This document shows, piece by piece, positions 8,133 to 14,252 of a DNA stretch of 64,000 nt. Where the stretch lies: contig NZ_SEWE01000005.1 in NCBI RefSeq assembly GCF_004167665.1, forward strand, positions 80,371 to 144,370. The letters are read 5' to 3'. This DNA comes from Hymenobacter persicinus (GTDB lineage Bacteria; Bacteroidota; Bacteroidia; Cytophagales; Hymenobacteraceae). Made by a program: the position numbers and the translations under genes. Below the pieces are notes generated by a model, which did no database searches, was not told the origin of the DNA, and saw only the letters and a list, made by a program, of their open reading frames with translations. The first letter of the stretch is position 1. Every line of letters begins with the position of its first letter.

Positions 8133-8189
8133 AGGAGCAGCCGGGCCGCTTCCAGCTACCTTCGCTCCGCTCCCGCTTATTTCCTGACT

Positions 8190-9650
8190 ATGCTATTCCC
8201 CCGCCTATTCCCGCTGTTCCTACTTTCGATTCTGCTGCTGCCCGCCGCCCGCGCCCGCGCCGCCGACCCGCTGCGGGCCTGCTGGCAGCAGCAGGCTCAG
8301 CCCCTGCAAACTCGCTCCCTCAGCCTGCGCTACCACGAAACCCTGGCCCAGCTCGAACATAGCTTCCAGCCCTGGCAGGCCACCAATTACACCGGCTCCG
8401 GCCGCATCTGGAGCCGCGCCGACGCCTTTTCCAAAGCCGACACGCTGCAGCAGGGCGCCAAAATCTACTTCTCCCGCACTCAGCTTACCCCCGCCACCCT
8501 GCTGTTTCAGGACTACGGCGACAAAGCCCTGACGCCCGTCACCCGGGAGGCCTTTCTGGAATATCCGGTGCAGGCGGCCCGCTACGCCCCGGCCACGCTG
8601 ATTCAGTATTTCTACGCCCGTAAAGTCAAGCCCAGCGCGGAAAGCAGCCGGGGAACGGCCGTCTACCAAGCCACCCTGCACCAGACCGTCGTGCGCCTTT
8701 ACATCAGCCGCGCCGACCACCGCCTGCTGAAGGTCACGGCCCTGAGCGACGACGAGCTGCTGGGCGACGTGCTGACCACTTATTCGTACCAAGACTACGC
8801 CACGCTGGGCCGGCTTAGCTATCCGCGCACCATCACCATCGACAAAGTCAATGGCCGGCTCACCGACCAGGTCACCATCACGGCCGCCGAGCTGACGCCC
8901 CAGGTTCCCGCCCTGCTCACCGCCCCGGCCGGCTACCAGCTGGCGCCCGCCGCCGACAAGCCCGCCCAGGTAACCGTCACGCACCGCGGCCCGCACCTGC
9001 ACTTTCTGGAACTCAAGCACACCGACGACCGGGTGCTGGTGGTCGAGTTCGACTCGTTTCTGCTGGTGGCTGAGGCTCCGCTCAACAGCCGCAACGGGGA
9101 ACTGATTCTTGCCGAAGCCCGCAGGATTGCGCCCGCCAAGCCCATCCGCTACTTCGTGGCCGGGCACTACCACCCGCACTACCTGGGCGGGGTGCGGCCC
9201 TTCGTGCAGCGCGGGGCCACCATCCTGACCACCGCCGCCGACGAGCTCTACGTGCAGTATCTGGCCGCCGCCCCCCACACCCTGCGCCCCGACAGCCTCC
9301 AGCTGCACCCCCGCCCCCTGCGCACCGAGGAAATTCAGGGCGTCAAAACCATTGCCGAGGGCGGCTTCGAGATGCAGATTCACCACATCGGCGCTCAATC
9401 GGCGCACACCAGTGACTACCTGATCTACTACTTCCCCACCGAGAAGCTGCTTTTCGAGGACGACCTGGCCTGGATTCCGCAAAAGGGCGAGGTACGCAAG
9501 GCCAGCGCCCGCCAGGCCGGGCTCTACCAGGCCATCCAGGACCGCAAGCTCGCCGTCGACACCCTCGTGCAGTCGTGGCCGGTGCAGGACTACGGGGTCA
9601 AGTCCGTTATTCCGTTTCGGGAGCTGGAAGCGTCGGTGCGGGGCAAGTAG
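8190..9650 (+). CDS. Secreted MBL-fold protein with altered metal motif
   Basis: A 486-residue protein with a signal peptide (MLFPRLFPLFLLSILLLPAARARA), a long N-terminal domain of about 270 residues, and a metallo-beta-lactamase-fold C-terminal half. In the fold the HxHxDH signature reads HYHPHY at 326-331: the first two His remain, but the Asp and last His of the second metal site are replaced. The later motifs are present (IGAQSAHTSDYLIYYFP, then LLFEDDLAWIP). It resembles SoxH-like or quinoprotein-relay MBL proteins of Bacteroidota. Activity is therefore uncertain. Start ATG 8190 gives the signal peptide. Confidence 0.8.
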   Translation: MLFPRLFPLFLLSILLLPAARARAADPLRACWQQQAQPLQTRSLSLRYHETLAQLEHSFQPWQATNYTGSGRIWSRADAFSKADTLQQGAKIYFSRTQLTPATLLFQDYGDKALTPVTREAFLEYPVQAARYAPATLIQYFYARKVKPSAESSRGTAVYQATLHQTVVRLYISRADHRLLKVTALSDDELLGDVLTTYSYQDYATLGRLSYPRTITIDKVNGRLTDQVTITAAELTPQVPALLTAPAGYQLAPAADKPAQVTVTHRGPHLHFLELKHTDDRVLVVEFDSFLLVAEAPLNSRNGELILAEARRIAPAKPIRYFVAGHYHPHYLGGVRPFVQRGATILTTAADELYVQYLAAAPHTLRPDSLQLHPRPLRTEEIQGVKTIAEGGFEMQIHHIGAQSAHTSDYLIYYFPTEKLLFEDDLAWIPQKGEVRKASARQAGLYQAIQDRKLAVDTLVQSWPVQDYGVKSVIPFRELEASVRGK

Positions 9651-9717
9651 GGCAGTTTGCGCCCGGCCCGGATTATGGGTAGGTTTAGCGCTCCACACAC
9701 TTCCTACCCTGCGCCCC

Positions 9718-10794
9718 ATGCTTACTTCTACCCGTTTTGCCGCGCTGGCCCTGCTGCTGACCGGCCTGGCCTCCTGCTCCCAGCCCACCAAGCCCGCCGC
9801 CACCGCTTCCGCCGCCCCGGCTTCGGCTCCGAGCCTGGCCAGCTACTTCCCCGAGCCCGATTCGAGCCAGGTGCAGACCGGCGGGGTGCAAATTATTCCG
9901 ATTACCACCCCCAAGGGCAAGTTTAACGTCTGGACCAAACGCTTCGGCTCCAACCCGCGCATCAAGCTACTGCTGCTCAACGGCGGCCCGGGCGCCACGC
10001 ACGAGTACTTCGAATGCCTGGAAAGCTTCCTGCCCCAGGACGGCATCGAGTTTATCTACTACGACCAGCTCGGCTGCGGCAACTCCGACAACCCCAAGGA
10101 CACCAGCATGTGGAGCCTGCCGCGCTACGTGGAGGAAGTGGAGCAGGTGCGTCAGGCCCTCAAGCTCGACAAAGACAACTTTTACCTGCTCGGCCACAGC
10201 TGGGGCGGCATCCTGGCCGCCGAGTACGCCTTCAAGTACCAGCAGCACCTGAAGGGCCTCGTCATTTCGAACATGATGATGAGCATTCCGGAGTACAATC
10301 AGTACGCCGACAAGGTGCTGGCGCCCCAGCTCAAGCCCGCCGTGCTGGCCGAAATCCGGCAGATTGAGGCCAAAAAGGACTTTCAGAACCCACGCTACAT
10401 GCAGCTGCTCGAAGCCAACTTCTACAACGAGCACCTCTGCCGCCTGCCCCAGCTGCCCGAGCCCATGACCCGTTCCCTGGGCAAAACCAACCAGTCGCTC
10501 TACGTGACCATGCAGGGCCCGAGCGAGTTTGGCGCCTCCGGCAAATTGCTCAACTGGAACCGGGTGCCCGACCTGCCCAAGCTCGCGGTGCCCGTGCTCA
10601 GCATCGGCGGCAACCACGACACGATGGACCCCAAGCACATGCGCATGGTGGCCGAGAAAGTCCAGCACGGCACGGCCCTGATTTGCCCCAATGGCAGCCA
10701 CATGAGCATGTACGACGACCAGCAAGCCTACATGCGGGGCCTGCGCCAGTGGATGCTAGGCGTGGATAAGGGCGAGCAGCAGGTGAAGCTGTAG
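9718..10794 (+). CDS. Prolyl-iminopeptidase-like alpha/beta hydrolase, lipoprotein
   Basis: A 358-residue S33-type peptidase. The signal peptide ends in a lipobox (LTGLASC, Cys20), so it is probably membrane-attached in the periplasm. The oxyanion segment NGGPGATHEY at 89-98 and the nucleophile elbow GHSWGG (Ser161) are typical for proline iminopeptidases; the charge-relay Asp (GGNHDTMDP) and His (NGSHMSM) are also present. The family releases N-terminal proline from peptides. It has its own TACCCTGC box just before the start. A short hairpin begins immediately at the stop codon. Confidence 0.88.
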   Translation: MLTSTRFAALALLLTGLASCSQPTKPAATASAAPASAPSLASYFPEPDSSQVQTGGVQIIPITTPKGKFNVWTKRFGSNPRIKLLLLNGGPGATHEYFECLESFLPQDGIEFIYYDQLGCGNSDNPKDTSMWSLPRYVEEVEQVRQALKLDKDNFYLLGHSWGGILAAEYAFKYQQHLKGLVISNMMMSIPEYNQYADKVLAPQLKPAVLAEIRQIEAKKDFQNPRYMQLLEANFYNEHLCRLPQLPEPMTRSLGKTNQSLYVTMQGPSEFGASGKLLNWNRVPDLPKLAVPVLSIGGNHDTMDPKHMRMVAEKVQHGTALICPNGSHMSMYDDQQAYMRGLRQWMLGVDKGEQQVKL

Positions 10795-10819
10795 AGACGC
10801 GATACTTCGCGTTTCGTTG
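10794..10819. repeat. Hairpin AGACGCGA-TAC-TTCGCGTTT at the end of the hydrolase gene
   Basis: AGACGCGA and TTCGCGTTT, immediately after the stop codon (TAG 10792-10794), can pair over about 8 bp. No T-run follows. It resembles the ends of short dispersed palindromic repeats of the GAGACGCGATACTTCGCGTCTC type, but only one copy is visible here. Confidence 0.35.
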
Positions 10820-10875
10820 TTGAACGACTGGCACGAATACCAACCATTGTCATCCTTACCCAACCCGACCGCCCA

Positions 10876-11547
10876 ATGACCGTTGAACTGATTCCCGTCA
10901 TTGAGGTTGGCTACCACAACCAGAGCCTGCCTGCTCCCACCAACTTTCCAACCTGGAAGTATCCCGCCGAATGGGACGAGTACACGGCTCTTTCCCACGC
11001 CAAAGCCGGCTTCCCCGCGCCGCTAGTTCCGTTTGTCCCGGGTCTTGGCTTCTACCGGGCCATTGATATCGAACTGGGCAATCTGGCTAAGCTCACCGTC
11101 GACCATCTCCAGGGCTATTTCGATGGCACCTGGGCCCTAGAGGATACCTGCGCGTTTTTTGGCGGCTATGTGCTGCGCCTGGACGGGCAGAACGTCCTAT
11201 TTCCGCAGTGCTGCGGCCAGCTCAACGACATTATTTACTGGAAGCACATAGCCAAATACGGTCGTGCAGCCTACTACCAGGGGCACCCGGCCCCCTCTGT
11301 GACCTTCACCCCCGACGAGGTTGTGTTTGACTGCCGGGAAAAAGACGAAGGCTTTCAGCCCGAAACCCTGCCCGAAATCAGAGTTTCCAGACCCGCCTTA
11401 TTCGAAGCCTATGATAAGGCAGTGCAGGAGCTGAGCGTCTTTGCTCACCGACTCCAACAGGTTCAGCAGAACCAGCAACTAGCCGTTGGGGACATTGCCA
11501 ACCTGCTGATCTACCAAAATGGCGAGTTTCCTGACGAGCAACCGTAA
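10876..11547 (+). CDS. Hypothetical protein, cytoplasmic
   Basis: A 223-residue protein without signal peptide or membrane segment. It is aromatic-rich (many Tyr, Phe, Trp) in its first 150 residues, with a pair of Cys (QCCGQ), and ends in a helical Gln-rich region. I do not recognise the family; the composition and size are like SMI1/KNR4-type or immunity-like Bacteroidota proteins, but no motif proves this. It is followed 38 nt later by another small unknown gene in the same direction. Confidence 0.65.
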   Translation: MTVELIPVIEVGYHNQSLPAPTNFPTWKYPAEWDEYTALSHAKAGFPAPLVPFVPGLGFYRAIDIELGNLAKLTVDHLQGYFDGTWALEDTCAFFGGYVLRLDGQNVLFPQCCGQLNDIIYWKHIAKYGRAAYYQGHPAPSVTFTPDEVVFDCREKDEGFQPETLPEIRVSRPALFEAYDKAVQELSVFAHRLQQVQQNQQLAVGDIANLLIYQNGEFPDEQP

Positions 11548-11585
11548 TTCCGGCTCTCCACATCATTCCCGCAGACCTCTTCCCC

Positions 11586-11933
11586 ATGCCCGTTCCCTAC
11601 CGCACCCTTTTCCTGCTCGACAGCGCCGAGATGAGCCTCGTCGAAATCAAGCGCCTCGACCGGCCCGACGAGCCCGACCGCGGCACGCTCTACAGCTGGC
11701 TGCAGTTCGATAAGGCTGCCGGCACCCTGACCAAGCTTGATTTCGTGTCGATGGATTCCCAGCCCGAGGCCGAGCAGCGCGAGTTTCGCCAGGGCCAGCT
11801 CCGCTTCGACCTGCGCGAGGCCACGTACCGGCCCGCCGATGACACCTCGCCCCGCACCCTGCTCGTGTGCCCGACAACCGAGCTGCCCGCCGCCCTGGCC
11901 GCCGCCATCGACCGGTATTTGCTGACGGCCTAG
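11586..11933 (+). CDS. Hypothetical protein, 115 residues
   Basis: A small soluble protein (MPVPYRTLFLLDSAEMSL at the start) without signal peptide. It has alternating beta-like segments and Asp/Arg-rich surface stretches. I do not recognise it. Codon use is typical of the window and it starts 38 nt after the previous hypothetical gene, so co-transcription is possible. A TAACTTGC box for the next gene lies about 34 nt downstream of its stop. Confidence 0.65.
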   Translation: MPVPYRTLFLLDSAEMSLVEIKRLDRPDEPDRGTLYSWLQFDKAAGTLTKLDFVSMDSQPEAEQREFRQGQLRFDLREATYRPADDTSPRTLLVCPTTELPAALAAAIDRYLLTA

Positions 11934-11967
11934 CTTGGCGGCGCAGTGCCTTCCACCCCGGTTCTGC

Positions 11968-11976
11968 GTAACTTGC
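11968..11976 (+). promoter_or_regulatory. Candidate -7 box (TAACTTGC) for rluF
   Basis: TAACTTGCG about 55 nt upstream of ATG 12026 fits the recurring Bacteroidota-type box in this window. Confidence 0.35.
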
Positions 11977-12025
11977 GGCCCCGCCCGCGCCGTTTGCGGG
12001 CTTTTCACCCTTTGCCGCCTGCTTT

Positions 12026-13102
12026 ATGCCCAGTTCCGAATCCACCCGCCTCAACAAGTACATCAGCGAAAGCGGCGTCTGCTCCCGCCGCGAGGCCGAC
12101 AAGTTCATTGCCGAGGGCAACGTATTCGTGAACGGCAAGCGGGCTAAAATCGGCGACCAGGTGAGCCGCAAGGACAAGGTGGTCGTCAACGGGCAGCACA
12201 TCGAGCCCCGGGCCCCCGAAGACGCCATCTACATTGCCTTCAACAAGCCCCCGGGCATTACCAGCACCACCGAGACGAGCGTCAAGGACAATATCATCCG
12301 CTACATCAAGCACAGTGAGCGGATCTTCCCCATCGGCCGCCTCGACAAAGACTCCCAGGGCCTGATCCTGCTGACCTCGGACGGCGACATCGTCAACAAG
12401 ATTCTGCGCGCCGGCAACAAGCACGAGAAGGAGTACATCGTGATGGTCGACAAGCCCATCCGCGACGAGTTCATCGAGGGCATGAGCAACGGCGTCTCCA
12501 TCATGGGCATCATGACCCAGAAGTGCGAGGTCAAGAAGGAAACCAACTACATTTTCCGCATCACCCTGATCCAGGGCATGAACCGGCAGATTCGCAAGAT
12601 GTGCGAGGCCTTCGGCTACGAAGTGGTGCAGCTGGAGCGCATCCGGGTGATGAACATCACCCTCAAGGGCCTCGGCGTGGGCGACTGGCGCGAGCTGACC
12701 GAAAAAGAGCTGGCCGGCATCATGGAGATGACCAAGAACTCGTCGGGCACCAAGGAAGCCTCCCTGCCCAAGCGCCGCGCCCCGGTGGTGAAGCAGCTGG
12801 GCTGGGACGTGAAGGGCCCCCGCACGGCCGAGCAAGGCGCCTTCGACGAACAGCCCGCCCGGGCCCCGCGCGCGCCCAAAGCCGCCGGTACCGCCAAACC
12901 TAGCAAAGCCGCCCCCGGCAAAGCCAAGCCCAAGGCCAAGTCGAAGCCCGAGCCGGATTTCTTCTTCGAGGAAAAGCCCACCAAGAAAGCCGCCGCCAAG
13001 GCGGCCCGGCCCAGCGTGGCCGGCAAGAAATTCAAGCCCGCGGCCAAAACCCTGAACCGCGCCCCCAAAGGCAACGCCGGCCGCCGCGGGGGCAGCCGGT
13101 AA
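12026..13102 (+). CDS. rluF: 23S rRNA pseudouridine synthase RluF-like
   Basis: A 358-residue RsuA/RluB/E/F-family enzyme: an S4 RNA-binding domain (about 8-60, with [10 protein letters not shown]), then the catalytic domain with the active-site Asp107 in [10 protein letters not shown] and the family block [15 protein letters not shown]. This matches RluF, which modifies U2604 of 23S rRNA in E. coli. After about residue 240 there is a roughly 115-residue basic low-complexity tail rich in Lys, Ala and Pro; such tails are common in Bacteroidota homologues and probably add RNA contacts. No operon partner; the terminal repeat at 13118 follows. Confidence 0.9.
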   Translation: MPSSESTRLNKYISESGVCSRREADKFIAEGNVFVNGKRAKIGDQVSRKDKVVVNGQHIEPRAPEDAIYIAFNKPPGITSTTETSVKDNIIRYIKHSERIFPIGRLDKDSQGLILLTSDGDIVNKILRAGNKHEKEYIVMVDKPIRDEFIEGMSNGVSIMGIMTQKCEVKKETNYIFRITLIQGMNRQIRKMCEAFGYEVVQLERIRVMNITLKGLGVGDWRELTEKELAGIMEMTKNSSGTKEASLPKRRAPVVKQLGWDVKGPRTAEQGAFDEQPARAPRAPKAAGTAKPSKAAPGKAKPKAKSKPEPDFFFEEKPTKKAAAKAARPSVAGKKFKPAAKTLNRAPKGNAGRRGGSR

Positions 13103-13117
13103 AAGCTCTTTTCATTT

Positions 13118-13216
13118 CTGTCATCCTGAGCTTGCGAAGGACCTTATCCCGCCAGAACAATCGTCAAACGGCTCGTTCCCACGGAATAAGGTCCTTTGCG
13201 TTGCTCAGGATGACAG
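13118..13216. repeat. Palindromic intergenic repeat with GTCATCCTGAG ends
   Basis: Left arm 13118-13147 begins CTGTCATCCTGAGCTTGCGA and right arm 13186-13216 is its near-perfect reverse complement (about 27 of 30 match), with a 38-nt centre. The unit lies between the rluF stop and the GNAT gene. Repeats with these ends recur in intergenic regions of Hymenobacter-like genomes (my recollection, not a search). It may be a REP/MITE-type mobile palindrome and may also act as a transcript end. Confidence 0.75.
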
Positions 13217-13231
13217 AGTAGGATAACGGGT

Positions 13232-13243
13232 TACCTTGCGTCC
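13232..13243 (+). promoter_or_regulatory. -7 box TACCTTGC abutting the GNAT gene start
   Basis: TACCTTGC at 13232-13239 ends 4 nt before ATG 13244, as for the genes at 4741 and 5237; predicts a leaderless or nearly leaderless mRNA. Confidence 0.45.
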
Positions 13244-13795
13244 ATGCCCATCTTCGTCGAAACCGAGCGGTTAATTATGCGCGAACTGCTGCCCTCCGAT
13301 GAGGCGGGCATGTTCGCCATGGACTCCGACGCCGAGGTGCACCGCTACCTGGGCAACCGGCCCGTGACCCGCATCGGGCAAAGCCGGGAGCTGATTGCCT
13401 TCGTGCGCCAACAGTACGTCGACCACGGTATTGGGCGCTGGGCGGTGGTGGAAAAGCAGACCGGAGAGTTCGTGGGCTGGTCGGGGCTGAAGCTGCACCC
13501 GGGCCCTACCAACGGCCACACGCACTACTACGACCTGGGCTACCGCTTTCTGCGCCGCTACTGGGGCCGGGGCTACGCCACCGAAACCGCCCGGGCCTCG
13601 GTCCGCTACGGCTTCGACACGCTCCGGCTGCCCCGCATCTGCGGCATTGCCGACGTGCGCAACCTGGCCTCGAACCACGTGCTGCAAAAAGCCGGGCTGC
13701 GCTTCGTGGAAACCTTTGAGCTGCCCCACGAAGGCTCCCATAACTGGTACCAGCGTGAACGGACGCAGTGGCTGGACAACCGGACCGCCGGTTAA
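13244..13795 (+). CDS. GNAT-family N-acetyltransferase (RimJ/RimL-like)
   Basis: A 183-residue acetyltransferase starting MPIFVETERLIMRELLPSDE, the usual start of the RimJ/RimL-type Acetyltransf_3 family. The acetyl-CoA-binding region is seen in YRFLRRYWGRGYATETARA (the Q/RxxGxG/A loop) and the late block NLASNHVLQKAGLRFVE, which places the substrate-proximal strand. Targets of this group include ribosomal protein N-termini, amino acids and antibiotics; nothing here decides between them. It stands alone between the palindromic repeat and the Kazal lipoprotein gene. Confidence 0.9.
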   Translation: MPIFVETERLIMRELLPSDEAGMFAMDSDAEVHRYLGNRPVTRIGQSRELIAFVRQQYVDHGIGRWAVVEKQTGEFVGWSGLKLHPGPTNGHTHYYDLGYRFLRRYWGRGYATETARASVRYGFDTLRLPRICGIADVRNLASNHVLQKAGLRFVETFELPHEGSHNWYQRERTQWLDNRTAG

Positions 13796-13914
13796 TCAGG
13801 GTTTTTCAGCACTTCAGGGCCTGATGTCACAAACGCGGGCACTTTGGCCTGGCGCGGAGCCCCAACGGAGGGTAGTATTGGCGGAATCTTTCACCCTAAC
13901 CGCCTTTCCGTGCT

Positions 13915-14160
13915 ATGAAACAACTGTTCCTTTTCTCCCTGCTGCTCCTGACCGGGGCCTGCGCCAAGGAAACGCCGAATCCGACTGCTCCCAAGGCCCA
14001 GACCAGCACCAACGTCAAAGGCGACGACACGCAGTGCCTGGACGTGTACGACCCGGTGTGCAGCAACGGCGTCACCTACCCCAACGCCTGTTACGCCCAG
14101 AAGGCCGGCGTCACGTCGTACACCCGTGGGGCCTGCGACGGCAGCGGCGGCGACATTTAA
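13915..14160 (+). CDS. Kazal-type protease-inhibitor-like lipoprotein
   Basis: An 81-residue lipoprotein (signal MKQLFLFSLLLLTGAC, lipobox Cys16) with a short linker and one Kazal-like domain: C-x-D-x-YDPVCSNGVTYPNAC-(x)AQKAGV...GAC. The DPVC, NGxTYxNxC and KAGV spacing is characteristic of Kazal domains. Only four domain Cys are present rather than the six of animal Kazal inhibitors, as is usual for bacterial short forms. It probably sits in the envelope and may block serine proteases; the target is unknown. It converges on the TonB-dependent receptor gene with a shared terminator. Confidence 0.85.
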   Translation: MKQLFLFSLLLLTGACAKETPNPTAPKAQTSTNVKGDDTQCLDVYDPVCSNGVTYPNACYAQKAGVTSYTRGACDGSGGDI

Positions 14161-14193
14161 CCCCGGCCCTCTCTCCTTTCCACAACCGAAAAA

Positions 14194-14225
14194 AGGCCCG
14201 CGTCAGCAACGACGCGGGCCTTTTT
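14194..14225. terminator. Bidirectional terminator between Kazal lipoprotein and TonB receptor genes
   Basis: Perfect 11-bp stem AGGCCCGCGTC (14194-14204) and GACGCGGGCCT (14211-14221), 6-nt loop, T-run on the forward side and A-run (T on the reverse strand) on the other. It can end both converging transcripts. Confidence 0.93.
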
Positions 14226-14252
14226 GGTGGAGCGGACAACTCCTGGTCAGCC

